A stretch of 64,000 nucleotides of DNA from Alphaproteobacteria bacterium (GTDB taxonomy: Bacteria > Pseudomonadota > Alphaproteobacteria > Micavibrionales > Micavibrionaceae), in the NCBI GenBank assembly GCA_023384135.1, contig JAHDXS010000003.1:625753-689752 (forward strand), in the 5' to 3' direction. Numbering within the stretch: the first letter of the stretch is position 1; each line of letters opens with the position of its first letter. A model generated the notes under the pieces. It searched no databases. It was not told where the DNA came from and saw nothing but the letters and a program-made list of their open reading frames with translations. Shown here piece by piece: positions 36,281 through 45,400 of the stretch. The position numbers and the translations under genes were made by a program.

Positions 36281-39183
36281 CAATACCCCCGCAGCGGCGC
36301 TTTGTACGCCTCTTCAAGATCAGCCGTCTTGACGCTGAGAACGTCGCGGATCAAAAGGTTTTCGCTGAACGACACGCTGCCGATCATATGGCACTGCTCA
36401 TAACCCTTGAAATTCCGCTCGAACTCCTTGCGGTTCTGCGGCGCGACCGTAACCACGACCCGCCCCGTACTCTCGGAGAACAGCATCGCGGCCTTCGAAA
36501 GCCCGGAAGAGGGCAGGGTGATATCCAGCCCCGTGCGGCCCGCGATAGCCTTCTTCGCCAGTGCGACGCCCAGCCCGCCCAGCCCGACCGCATAGGCCGA
36601 CGCGATAAGGCGGTCCCGCGTCGCGCGGCCCAGAAGCTTGTAAAGCCGCAAATTCTGGTGCCCGTCCGTCTCCGGCACATTTGATCCAAGATGCCCCAGG
36701 TGGTCGTAATATTCCGAACCGCCCAGCTCGTCCTTGGTCGCGCCGAGCAGGTAGACCAGATCACCCGCCGCCTTGGGCGCCATCGAAACCGATTTCTTCA
36801 CATCGTCGATCACCCCGATGCTGGAGATCAAAAGGGTAGGGGGCGCGGAAACCTTGATGGCCTTCCCTGCGGAATCGTAACCCTTAAAGTCGTTGAACAT
36901 GCTGTCCTTGCCGGAGATAAACGGCGTCTCGTATTGCACGGCAAGGGTGTAGATCGTCTCGACCGCCCGCTTGAGCTGCCCCAGCCGCTCGGGCTCGTCC
37001 GAGGAACACCAGCAGAAATTATCCAGAAGCGCGGTATGCTTGATGTCGCCGCCCGCCGCGATGATATTGCGTACCGCCATGTCCAGACCCGCCGCCGCCA
37101 TCGCCGCCGTGTCGATGTCGCTGTAACGCGGGAACAGCGCCTGCGAGAGGATAACCCCCTTGGGCGATTTCAAAACCGGCTTCGTGATGCTGGTTTCGGC
37201 ATAAACCCGCCCCGGCCCTTGCAGCGGCTTGAGCACAGACCCGGCTTGCACCTCGTGGTCGTACTGCGTGGCGATGAATTCCTTGGAGCAGATATTGAGC
37301 CGCGCCGTCATGGCCAGCAAATCCGGCCCGTAATCCGCCTTGTCGGCCAGCTTCGCCTCCGCCGTGCCCCCGCGCGTAAAGGTGGTGACCAGCGGCGTCT
37401 CGGGAATCCCGTCATGCAGGAAATCCATCGAGAGATCCATGATCGTCTCGCCGTGCCAACTCACATTGGCGCGGCCCGAATCCGTGTACGTGCCGATCAC
37501 CGTGGCCTCGACGCCCCGCCGCGCCAGATGCGCGATCAGCGCTTCCGTATGCTCCGGCGGTACGGCCAGCGTCATGCGCTCCTGCGATTCGGAAATCCAG
37601 ATCTCCCATGGTGCCATGCCGGGATATTTCAGCGGCACCCGCTCCAGTTCGACATGAAACCCGCCCGACTGCCCGGCCATCTCCCCGACGGAAGACGAAA
37701 GCCCCCCCGCGCCGTTATCCGTAATCGCCGTATACCAGCCCTTTTCGCGGATTTCCTTGATGAGCGCGTCCGACATTTTCTTCTGCGTGATCGGGTCGCC
37801 GATCTGCACGGCTGTGGCCGGTGAACCTTCGTCCAAAGCCACGGAGGAAAACGTCGCGCCGTGAATCCCGTCGCGCCCCACGCGCCCGCCCGCCATGACG
37901 ATCTTATCGCCCGGCCGCGCCTTTTTGACGTGCGAGGGCTGCCCGTTGATCGTGCGGGGGATCAGGCCGATCGTCCCGACGAAGACCAGCGGCTTCCCGG
38001 CGAAACGGTCGTCGAAATAAACGAACCCTTGCGGGGTGGGAATCCCCGAGCAGTTTCCGCCCGACTCCACGCCCGCGACGACGCCGTTCATGATTTTCGC
38101 AGGCGAAAGCATCGGGTCCGTGCCCTTGGGGTCGCGGAAATAGCCCGGATTTTGGCGCGGGTCTGCAAAGCAAAAGCCGTAGCGGTTGATGACCGGCTTG
38201 GCGCCGAGGCCAAACCCCATACAATCCCGGTTTACGCCCACAATCCCGGTGATCGCCCCGCCGAACGGGTCCAGCGCGGAAGGGGAGTTGTGCGTCTCGA
38301 CCTTGTCGCAGATCAGGTATTCCTCGTCGAAGATGATCCCGCCCGCATTGTCCGAGAACACCGAGACGCAAATATCGCCGTCCCCGCGCTTCTCGCGGAT
38401 TTCCATGGTCGCGCGCTTGATGTAGTGGCGGTACAGCCCGTCCTTCACCTCGTCGATCGGCGACGCGAAGATCGTATGCTTGCAATGCTCCGACCATGTC
38501 TGCGCCAGCGTCTCGATCTCTATATCCTTCGGGTTGCGCCCCTCGGAGCGGAAATAATCCCGGATCGCCTGAAGATAAAGCAACGACAGGCCCAGCGGCC
38601 CGCGCCGCGAACCGTCTTCATTCTTGATCCCCTGTTTGCCCAGAGTCTCAAGCTCCTGATCGTTGATTTCAAGCTCGACCGCATCCGCGACCAGCCCCTT
38701 ATTGTCCAGCATAACCTTGGGAACCACCGCGCCCATACCGCCGTCGCGGACGAACTCATCGCGGCTCTTGATCGTGGCCCGCTGGATCAGCCGGTTCGAC
38801 AAATCGCCCGCCAGCGCCGCGATATCCTCGCGCGTAACCTTGCCCGTGATCAGGTAGAGCCGTGCGGAGTAACAGGCCGTGGACCCGCCCTCATGATCGT
38901 TGACGCTAAGGCGCAGCAATTCTTCCGCCGTATGCCCGGTATTGTCCGTCACCCCCGGAAGAAAGCCGATTTCAAGTGCCCAGTCGAAATCTTGAGGCAA
39001 AGCATCGACCTTCTGCACCACCGGGTTGGCCAGAGCGCTCTTAAACGTGGAACCGGCCGCAGCCTTATGTTCGGAGGTGTAAACATCCACCACCCGCACC
39101 CCGGCATCTCCGCCCAGCGCGTTGCGGATGCGCAGCGCCCGCCCGTCTTCCTCATGCCCCAGAACTTCGATACGATATGCCAT
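36280..39183 (-). CDS. purL: Phosphoribosylformylglycinamidine synthase, long PurL with fused PurS-like domain
   Basis: This 967-residue protein is the synthetase subunit of FGAM synthase. It joins an N-terminal PurS-like region (about 1-180) and linker to two AIRS-type halves. Motifs include IETLAQTWSEHCKHTIFASPI (about 220-240), ETHNSPSALDPFGGAITGIVGVNRD and DNGAGGLSSSVGEMAGQSGG. No glutaminase domain is attached, so PurQ is separate. Most Alphaproteobacteria use a ~740-residue PurL plus free PurS; this long two-subunit type is the one I associate with deltaproteobacteria. The gene is divergent from nuoG, with 113 bases between starts. Confidence 0.94.
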   Translation of the reverse strand: MAYRIEVLGHEEDGRALRIRNALGGDAGVRVVDVYTSEHKAAAGSTFKSALANPVVQKVDALPQDFDWALEIGFLPGVTDNTGHTAEELLRLSVNDHEGGSTACYSARLYLITGKVTREDIAALAGDLSNRLIQRATIKSRDEFVRDGGMGAVVPKVMLDNKGLVADAVELEINDQELETLGKQGIKNEDGSRRGPLGLSLLYLQAIRDYFRSEGRNPKDIEIETLAQTWSEHCKHTIFASPIDEVKDGLYRHYIKRATMEIREKRGDGDICVSVFSDNAGGIIFDEEYLICDKVETHNSPSALDPFGGAITGIVGVNRDCMGFGLGAKPVINRYGFCFADPRQNPGYFRDPKGTDPMLSPAKIMNGVVAGVESGGNCSGIPTPQGFVYFDDRFAGKPLVFVGTIGLIPRTINGQPSHVKKARPGDKIVMAGGRVGRDGIHGATFSSVALDEGSPATAVQIGDPITQKKMSDALIKEIREKGWYTAITDNGAGGLSSSVGEMAGQSGGFHVELERVPLKYPGMAPWEIWISESQERMTLAVPPEHTEALIAHLARRGVEATVIGTYTDSGRANVSWHGETIMDLSMDFLHDGIPETPLVTTFTRGGTAEAKLADKADYGPDLLAMTARLNICSKEFIATQYDHEVQAGSVLKPLQGPGRVYAETSITKPVLKSPKGVILSQALFPRYSDIDTAAMAAAGLDMAVRNIIAAGGDIKHTALLDNFCWCSSDEPERLGQLKRAVETIYTLAVQYETPFISGKDSMFNDFKGYDSAGKAIKVSAPPTLLISSIGVIDDVKKSVSMAPKAAGDLVYLLGATKDELGGSEYYDHLGHLGSNVPETDGHQNLRLYKLLGRATRDRLIASAYAVGLGGLGVALAKKAIAGRTGLDITLPSSGLSKAAMLFSESTGRVVVTVAPQNRKEFERNFKGYEQCHMIGSVSFSENLLIRDVLSVKTADLEEAYKAPLRGY

Positions 39184-39296
39184 AAGATCAGCTTATTCCG
39201 GGCCGCGCGCGCCAAGTAACTGTTGATATTCAATACCGCGCAGATTAAATAGTACTCCAAAGGACTTTTCAATATTCATCTGGAAATTTTACGCCG

Positions 39297-41363
39297 ATGC
39301 CCAAGGTCACAATCAACGGAATGGAAATCGAGGTCGCGCCGGGGACGAGCATCCTGCAGGCCGCCGAGCAGCTGGGCATAGAGGTTCCGCGCTTTTGCTA
39401 CCACGACAAACTCTCCGTTCCCGCCAACTGCCGCATGTGTCTGGTCCAGGTCGAGGGCGGCCCGCCCAAGCCCGTCGCCTCCTGCGCGATGGCCTGCGGG
39501 GAGGGCATGATCGTCCGCACCGATACCGAGGTGGTCAAAAAGGCCCGCCGCGGCGTGATGGAGATGATCCTCATCAACCACCCGCTCGACTGCCCCGTCT
39601 GTGATCAGGGCGGGGAGTGCGATCTTCAGGATCAGGCCGTGGCCTATGGCTTTGACCGTTCCCGCTTCCATGAAAATAAACGCGCCGTTACCGACAAGGA
39701 TCTCGGGCCGCTGGTCAGCACCGTGATGACCCGCTGCATCAACTGCACCCGCTGCGTAAGGTTCGCGGAGGAAATTGCGGGCACCCCCGTTCTGGGCCAG
39801 CTCAACCGGGGCGAGGACTCCGAGATCGGCACCTTCATCGGGGAACTTGTGAAGACCGAACTCTCCGGCAATCTGGTCGATGTCTGCCCCGTGGGCGCCT
39901 TGACCTCAAAGCCCTATGCCTTCGCCGCCCGCCCGTGGGAGCTGAAAAAGACCGAAAGCGTCGACGTGCACGACGCTGTAGGCTCCAACATCCGCGTCGA
40001 TTCGCGGGGCCGCGACGTGCTGCGCATCCTTCCGCGCCTCAATGAAGACATCAACGAGGAATGGATCAACGACAAAACCCGCTACGCCTGCGATGGCCTC
40101 CGCGCCAAGCGCCTCGACCGCCCCTATATCCGCAGCGAGTCCACCGGAAAGCTCCTCCCGGCCTCGTGGCCCGAAGCCTTCGCCCATATAAAGGACAAGC
40201 TCAAGGGCCTTAAAGGCTCCAACATCGCCGCGCTGGCCGGAGACATGGCCGACGTGGAATCCATGGTCGCGCTGAAGGACCTCATGGACAAACTGGGCAG
40301 CCCCAACCTCGATTGCCGCACCGATAACGCCACCTTCGATGTCGAAAACCGTGCGGGCTACCTCTTCAATTCCACGATCGCGGGCATCGACTCCGCCGAC
40401 CTCATCATCCTCGTGGGCGTCAACCCGCGCTATGAGGCCACGATGGTCAACGCCCGCATCCGCCGCGCATGGCTGGAACGCCGCGTCAAGGTCGTGATGA
40501 TCGGGCAGGGCGGGGATCTCACCTACCCGTACGATCATTACGGCACCTCAACGAAGGATATCGAACAATTCGTCGAGGAATTCGCGGGCAAACTCCCCGC
40601 GCAAAAACCCATGATGATCGTGGGCGCGGGTGTGTTCCGCCGCGATGACGGGTTGGCCCTGCACGGAATGCTCTTCGACGCCGCCGAAAAACTGGGCATC
40701 GCCAGCAAGGACTGGAACGGCTTCAATATCCTCCACACCGCCGCCTCGCGCGTCGGCGCCCTCGATATCGGCTTCGTGCCGCAGGAAGACGGCCTCGACT
40801 TCCGCTCGATCATCGCGGGCACCAAGGACGGTACGATTAAGGCGCTTTATCTGCTCGGCAGCGACGAATTCAACGCCCGCGTCAATATCGGCTGGAAATG
40901 CTTTACGGTCTATCAGGGCCACCACGGCGACCACGGGGCGGAACGCGCCGACGTAATTCTCCCCGGCGCGGCCTACACGGAAAAGGACGGCATCTACGTC
41001 AACACTGAGGGCCGCCCCCAACTGGGCCGCAAGGCCGTCAGCCCGCCCGGCGACGCCCGCGAGGACTGGAAAATTCTCCGCGCCTTGTCCGAGGAGCTCG
41101 GCAAGACTCTACCTTATAACACGCTGGCCGAACTGCGCGAACGCATCCGGGGTGAATGGCCGCTTTTCCGTTCCATCGACTCCGTGACCCCCGCGAAGTG
41201 GAGTCGCTTCGGCGAAAAGGGCAAAAAGGTCCAGCCCGAGCAGCTCAATCCCTACACAGACAATTTCTATCTCAGTAACCCGATTTGCCGCGCTTCGAAA
41301 ACCATGAACGAATGCGTTGAGGCTTTTATCGACACGGGCCGCTTGTCCGAAGCGGCGGAGTAG
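39297..41363 (+). CDS. nuoG: NADH-quinone oxidoreductase subunit G
   Basis: NuoG (75-kDa) carries several iron-sulfur clusters of the NADH arm. [2Fe-2S] ligands are in FCYHDKLSVPANCRMC; the N4/N5 region includes HPLDCPVCDQGGECDLQDQ and CINCTRCVRFAEE; and a further Cys lies in DVCPVGALTSKPYAF. After residue about 220 a molybdopterin-oxidoreductase-like domain continues to the end. The 688-residue length matches alphaproteobacterial NuoG, without the extra N7-type insert. The gene is separated from nuoF by the purLQ island and from nuoH by two unrelated genes. Confidence 0.96.
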   Translation: MPKVTINGMEIEVAPGTSILQAAEQLGIEVPRFCYHDKLSVPANCRMCLVQVEGGPPKPVASCAMACGEGMIVRTDTEVVKKARRGVMEMILINHPLDCPVCDQGGECDLQDQAVAYGFDRSRFHENKRAVTDKDLGPLVSTVMTRCINCTRCVRFAEEIAGTPVLGQLNRGEDSEIGTFIGELVKTELSGNLVDVCPVGALTSKPYAFAARPWELKKTESVDVHDAVGSNIRVDSRGRDVLRILPRLNEDINEEWINDKTRYACDGLRAKRLDRPYIRSESTGKLLPASWPEAFAHIKDKLKGLKGSNIAALAGDMADVESMVALKDLMDKLGSPNLDCRTDNATFDVENRAGYLFNSTIAGIDSADLIILVGVNPRYEATMVNARIRRAWLERRVKVVMIGQGGDLTYPYDHYGTSTKDIEQFVEEFAGKLPAQKPMMIVGAGVFRRDDGLALHGMLFDAAEKLGIASKDWNGFNILHTAASRVGALDIGFVPQEDGLDFRSIIAGTKDGTIKALYLLGSDEFNARVNIGWKCFTVYQGHHGDHGAERADVILPGAAYTEKDGIYVNTEGRPQLGRKAVSPPGDAREDWKILRALSEELGKTLPYNTLAELRERIRGEWPLFRSIDSVTPAKWSRFGEKGKKVQPEQLNPYTDNFYLSNPICRASKTMNECVEAFIDTGRLSEAAE

Positions 41364-41379
41364 GGGAGCCTTAACCCGA

Positions 41380-41796
41380 ATGACCAAAAAACGCACCACG
41401 CTCGAACAGGTCCGCGAATTTCACGAAACCTACGGTCTGCCCGTTCGACCTGAGCCGGATATCTCCGACGCGCGGACCAACGCGCTTCGAATCGCCCTGA
41501 TCGCCGAGGAATTGGAGGAATTAAAAGAGGCCTTGGAACAGGGAAGCGTCCTCGAAACCCTCGATGCCCTGATCGACCTCCAATATGTCCTCGACGGGGC
41601 GTTCCTGTCCTTTGGGCTGCACGATCTCAAGGAAACCGCCTTTGCCGAGGTCCACGGCTCGAACATGAGCAAGCTGGGCGAGGACGGCAAACCCGTCGTC
41701 CGCGAAAGCGATGGCAAAATCCTGAAAGGCCCCAACTATTACAAGCCGAATCTGGCCCAATTCCTTGATTCTGATGAGATTCAGGCCGCCGAATAA
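41380..41796 (+). CDS. MazG-like all-alpha NTP pyrophosphohydrolase
   Basis: This 138-residue protein belongs to the MazG/HisE/dUTPase all-alpha NTP-PPase superfamily. The metal-binding helices are visible as E43-E44-L-E-E47 and, in the next helix, E59-T-L-D62-A-L-I-D66. After the four-helix core a conserved-looking tail runs FAEVHGSNMSKLGEDGKPV and ILKGPNYYKPNLAQF, as in the DR2231-like subgroup. These enzymes hydrolyse dUTP or damaged NTPs; the substrate here is unknown. The start ATG 41380 is 16 bases after nuoG, so it may be read with nuoG. Confidence 0.85.
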   Translation: MTKKRTTLEQVREFHETYGLPVRPEPDISDARTNALRIALIAEELEELKEALEQGSVLETLDALIDLQYVLDGAFLSFGLHDLKETAFAEVHGSNMSKLGEDGKPVVRESDGKILKGPNYYKPNLAQFLDSDEIQAAE

Positions 41797-41885
41797 AAAT
41801 TAAAGCTTTGAATATTAAGGTTTTATTATTTGTATTTGCGATTTAGAGCCAAATCCGGCATTATGGCATTGGGTAATAAGGTTTT

Positions 41886-41915
41886 CCCTCCGAACCGGAG
41901 CTTTGCGGCGGAGGG
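41886..41915. other. Stem-loop in the gap before the CHAP gene
   Basis: CCCTCCG (41886-41892) pairs with CGGAGGG (41909-41915) around a 16-base loop. It lies in an AT-rich gap (41797-41975) between the MazG-like gene and the CHAP-domain gene. A purine/A-rich stretch follows rather than a T run, so a terminator on the plus strand is unlikely; it could be an mRNA leader structure. Confidence 0.35.
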
Positions 41916-41975
41916 GGTCGTAAAAAAGAAAACAAGGCGGCGGTGATAATAAACTGCCACGATGGGTGAATAATC

Positions 41976-42794
41976 GTGACGTTACGAACAACTCCGACAC
42001 AAGATCAACTGGCACTCAGCAATGTATTCCTGCGTCAATCGCGCGTGGATAACGCGGGCAGTGGTTACTGCGCAAAGGGCGTGGCCAACCTTCTTCAGCA
42101 TGTCGGTCTGGATTGCCAGCGCGGCGACGCCTACACCTGGAAAAATTCTCTCCCGCAAAACGGCTGGATCAAGCTTGAGGGCATAACGCCCGAAAACGCG
42201 CCCCCCGGTGCGGTTCTGGTCTATGACCGCAGCGCCGGTTCGCAGGGCCGGGGCGGCGGGGCCGAATTCGGTCATGTCGAGATCGTGACCGTGGACACCA
42301 GCGGCCGCCGTCAATACGTCTCCGATGCGGCCCGCAACAACTGGGGCGGCACCGTGCCCCAGAATTTTGTGGGCGTGTACGTCCACCCCAGCCTGCACAG
42401 AACAACGGATGGCATCAATTACAGCCCGAACCTCGCCGGAACGCAGGGCAGCGGCGGGCAACCAGGCGGTCAGGCGGGCGGATCCCGCAACCGCGATGGC
42501 GCGGCCACGACCGCAGGTCTGGATCCCGCTTTGGCGGCCTTCCTCAATAATCCCTCCGGCACAGCAGCAGGACCACAGGGCGCAGGCAGCACCTCCGGCA
42601 CCGACGCCTTCAACAACAACGCGAACGTCAGCGCCTTCGTGGTGCTCGCCATGATGATCTCCGCCCTCTATGGAATCGAGATGGATACCGGCGTTCGTCG
42701 TCCCGGCGCTGAACCGGCTTCCGGTCCCGGCGTTGAGGGAACGGACCAGTCCTCCACAGCCCAATTGGGCATGGGCGGCAGCCGCACCAACTGA
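41976..42794 (+). CDS. CHAP-like peptidase domain protein with Gly-rich tail
   Basis: This 272-residue protein has an N-terminal NlpC/P60-CHAP-like cysteine-peptidase fold: C32 in GSGYCAKGVANLLQ, H100 in EFGHVEIVT, and a downstream N/D in the third motif. Such domains cut peptidoglycan peptides. No signal peptide is seen, and the start is GTG 41976. After residue about 150 a low-complexity Gly/Ser/Gln/Ala linker leads to a hydrophobic segment (about 212-232), then a short Gly/Pro-rich tail. It lies between nuoG and nuoH. Release might need lysis or a non-Sec secretion route. Confidence 0.8.
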   Translation: MTLRTTPTQDQLALSNVFLRQSRVDNAGSGYCAKGVANLLQHVGLDCQRGDAYTWKNSLPQNGWIKLEGITPENAPPGAVLVYDRSAGSQGRGGGAEFGHVEIVTVDTSGRRQYVSDAARNNWGGTVPQNFVGVYVHPSLHRTTDGINYSPNLAGTQGSGGQPGGQAGGSRNRDGAATTAGLDPALAAFLNNPSGTAAGPQGAGSTSGTDAFNNNANVSAFVVLAMMISALYGIEMDTGVRRPGAEPASGPGVEGTDQSSTAQLGMGGSRTN

Positions 42795-42895
42795 TTGCGC
42801 CTTTTATTTTCCTCTTCTTTGTGCCTTTACTTTCTCCTCAAAAAGAGGCAGTTTTGGGCTGAAAACGCGGACCACGCGGAACGCGGGAAAAACAA

Positions 42896-44041
42896 ATGTC
42901 CGATACGCTTATACTTTATGCGCAATGGTTGGGATGGACGGTTCTCTGGATCGTCGTTTTGGTCGTGGGGCTTCTGCTCGCCGTGGCCTACCTGACCTAC
43001 GCCGAGCGCAAGGTTCTCGGCGCCATCCAACGCCGCCAGGGGCCGATGACCGTCGGCCCGTTCGGGTTGCTCCAGCCGATTGCGGACGGCATCAAGCTTT
43101 TCTCCAAGGAAACCATCATCCCCTCTCAGGCGCACCGCGTCGTGTTCCTTCTGGCGCCCATGATTCTTTTTACACTCGCGCTTGTGGCGTGGGCGGTGAT
43201 CCCCTTCGACCGCGACTGGGTGGTGGCCAACATCAACGTGGGCGTACTCTACCTCTTCGCGATTTCCTCGATGGGCGTGTACGGCGTCATCATGGCGGGC
43301 TGGGCGTCCAATTCCCGCTATGCGTTTCTGGGCGCTCTTCGCTCTGCCTCGCAGATGGTGTCCTACGAAGTCTCTATGGGCCTGATCATCGTCTGCGTGA
43401 TCCTGTGCGCGGGCTCCCTGAACCTTCAGGAAATCGTCATGGCCCCGCGTCCGATCTGGATGCAGATCCTGCTTTTTCCGATGTTTATCGTGTTCCTCAT
43501 CTCCATTCTGGCCGAAACAAACCGCTGCCCCTTCGACCTGCCCGAGGGCGAATCCGAAATCACTGGCGGCTTCATGGTGGAATACTCTTCCATGGCCTTC
43601 GCGCTGTTCTTCCTCGGCGAATACGCCAACATGATCCTGATGAGCGGCATAACGACGACGCTCTTCCTCGGCGGCTGGCTGCCCCCGTTCGGGATCGAGG
43701 CTTTGGCCGTCATTCCGGGCCTTGTGTGGTTCGCGCTCAAAACCGCGCTGATCCTCTTCGTCTTCCTTTGGGCGCGCGGAACGCTGCCCCGGTTCCGCTA
43801 TGACCAGCTCATGCGGCTGGGCTGGAAAGTCTTCCTGCCCTTCACCCTGATCTGGGTCGTTGTCACCGCCGGAACGCTGGTCGCCTTCGACGCCGTACCG
43901 GGCAAGCGCGTGATCGCCGTGGAAATCCCGGCGGTGGTAATCGAAACGGAAACCGCGCCGGAACCGCTCAAGGGCATGCCCCCCGTGCCGACCATCTCGC
44001 CCGACGAGCCGCCCGCGCCGGATACAGGAAACGGAGAATAG
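42896..44041 (+). CDS. nuoH: NADH-quinone oxidoreductase subunit H
   Basis: NuoH is the membrane subunit next to the quinone channel. Conserved parts include [42 protein letters not shown] and, later, [40 protein letters not shown]. The 381 residues exceed the typical ~340 because of a Pro/Glu-rich C-terminal extension of about 45 residues (ending PAPDTGNGE) after the last helix. nuoI begins three bases after its stop. Confidence 0.96.
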   Translation: MSDTLILYAQWLGWTVLWIVVLVVGLLLAVAYLTYAERKVLGAIQRRQGPMTVGPFGLLQPIADGIKLFSKETIIPSQAHRVVFLLAPMILFTLALVAWAVIPFDRDWVVANINVGVLYLFAISSMGVYGVIMAGWASNSRYAFLGALRSASQMVSYEVSMGLIIVCVILCAGSLNLQEIVMAPRPIWMQILLFPMFIVFLISILAETNRCPFDLPEGESEITGGFMVEYSSMAFALFFLGEYANMILMSGITTTLFLGGWLPPFGIEALAVIPGLVWFALKTALILFVFLWARGTLPRFRYDQLMRLGWKVFLPFTLIWVVVTAGTLVAFDAVPGKRVIAVEIPAVVIETETAPEPLKGMPPVPTISPDEPPAPDTGNGE

Positions 44042-44044
44042 AAG

Positions 44045-44527
44045 ATGGACCGTCTTTTCCGCTCCATGCTGCTGACCGAAATCGTGAAGGGCTTCCTGCT
44101 GACCCTCAAATACATCTTCTTCATGCCGCGCGTGACGATCAACTACCCCTACGAAAAGGGGCCGATCAGCCCGCGCTTCCGGGGTGAACACGCGCTCCGC
44201 CGCTACCCGAACGGCGAGGAACGCTGCATCGCCTGCAAACTCTGCGAGGCCATCTGCCCCGCACTCGCCATCACCATTGAGGCCGAACCGCGCGAAGACG
44301 GCTCCCGCCGCACCACGCGCTACGACATCGACATGACCAAATGCATCTATTGCGGCCTGTGCCAGGAAGCCTGCCCGGTGGACGCGATCGTCGAGGGCCC
44401 GAATTTCGAGTTCGCGACCGAAACCCGCGAAGAGCTGTACTACAATAAAGACCGCCTTCTCGCTAACGGCGACCGCTGGGAAGCCCAGATCGCCGCCAAC
44501 CTTCTGGCCGACGCGCCTTACCGCTAA
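44045..44527 (+). CDS. nuoI: NADH-quinone oxidoreductase subunit I
   Basis: NuoI carries clusters N6a and N6b. Two ferredoxin motifs are intact: [12 protein letters not shown] (about 60-71) and [12 protein letters not shown] (about 99-110). The 160-residue length and the N-terminal amphipathic helix ([25 protein letters not shown]) are typical. The next complex I gene, nuoJ, lies 1.6 kb downstream, beyond an uncharacterised gene and pagL. Confidence 0.96.
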   Translation: MDRLFRSMLLTEIVKGFLLTLKYIFFMPRVTINYPYEKGPISPRFRGEHALRRYPNGEERCIACKLCEAICPALAITIEAEPREDGSRRTTRYDIDMTKCIYCGLCQEACPVDAIVEGPNFEFATETREELYYNKDRLLANGDRWEAQIAANLLADAPYR

Positions 44528-44590
44528 GCCTCGCCAATCCCAATAAAATCAAAAGCTTAACAAAAGCCCAGTCCGGCCGTATTGTGGAAA

Positions 44591-44620
44591 TTGACTTCCG
44601 CAATTTTATTGCTTTATTAT
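44591..44620 (+). promoter_or_regulatory. Candidate promoter for the gene at 44660
   Basis: TTGACT (44591-44596), an 18-base spacer and TATTAT (44615-44620) lie in the AT-rich gap after nuoI. An overlapping TATAAT (44618-44623) would give a 21-base spacer. Either would start transcription some 25-35 bases before the GTG start at 44660, suggesting that the gene is not merely part of nuoHI. Confidence 0.45.
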
Positions 44621-44659
44621 AATCAATAAGAAAATAAAACAAGCAGGGGGTATGGCGCG

Positions 44660-45400
44660 GTGGCGTCCCAGGGCAATCTCGTCGAAAAATGGGTGAAGTC
44701 CGTGCAGGTCTCGGAGGCTGATCGTGCACTCAGCCAAGAGTCCGATCGTCCCTTCGGCACCCCCGCCGAGCATGTCGGTTTCCTCAATAACCGCGAGGCA
44801 TTCGCTGCGCCGGTCCGGCGTGCGCAGCCTGAAAATATGGTCGTCAAAACCTCTGGCAACGATGGCTTAATATACCCGGAGGGATACGACCATCTCTCCG
44901 AAGCGATCAATATGATGATCAAGGACCAGATGAAGATTAACCCGATGTTCCGCCACGCCCGCATCGAGCTGACCTACCGCCAGACCCTGAGCGAACAGGT
45001 CCCGACCAGAATTGTCCATACCGACCCTTCACGGACGCAGGAGCCGGTCGAGGAGGATTTTGTTTACTTTCTGGCCAATAAGCAGGGCGTTGTCGTTCAG
45101 GCGCAGCACGTGAAGGACCCCGCCCAGAACCTGAACAAAATGACCCCGGAAGCCCTGATGGAGGAGGGGTTGCTGAGGCAATCCGAAAACTTCGAGATGG
45201 TGCGCGGGCGTCAGAGCACCTACCACACGCAAGGCGCGGCGATCTTCCAGCCCGCGCGGATCCTGCTGCGCATGATCGTAACCCACCCGTCCGCCGATTA
45301 TTTCCACAATCTCCCCGATCATGAAAAGGCCGCTCTGCCCGAGGATTTCCGTCAGAAGCACGGCATCAGCGCACCCGGCTGGGCGCCCACAATCAATTAA
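44660..45400 (+). CDS. Uncharacterised 246-residue protein
   Basis: This protein was not recognised. It starts at GTG 44660 with an aggggg ribosome site nine bases upstream. It is soluble, with no signal peptide, rather polar and rich in Gln, Arg and His. The second half contains the pattern EEDFVYFLANKQGVVVQAQHV and FQPARILLRMIVTHPSADYFHNLPD. It has its own candidate promoter and ends exactly one base before the pagL stop on the opposite strand. Confidence 0.68.
   Translation: MASQGNLVEKWVKSVQVSEADRALSQESDRPFGTPAEHVGFLNNREAFAAPVRRAQPENMVVKTSGNDGLIYPEGYDHLSEAINMMIKDQMKINPMFRHARIELTYRQTLSEQVPTRIVHTDPSRTQEPVEEDFVYFLANKQGVVVQAQHVKDPAQNLNKMTPEALMEEGLLRQSENFEMVRGRQSTYHTQGAAIFQPARILLRMIVTHPSADYFHNLPDHEKAALPEDFRQKHGISAPGWAPTIN

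Noticed and set aside
37861..39219. 452-residue open frame opposite purL (and a similar one at 36691-37824)
   Set aside because: It is antisense to purL and only open because of codon bias; it has no ribosome site or motif.
42827..44191. 454-residue open frame opposite nuoH
   Set aside because: It is antisense to a conserved membrane protein; His/Asp/Arg/Gly-rich translation is typical of reverse reading.
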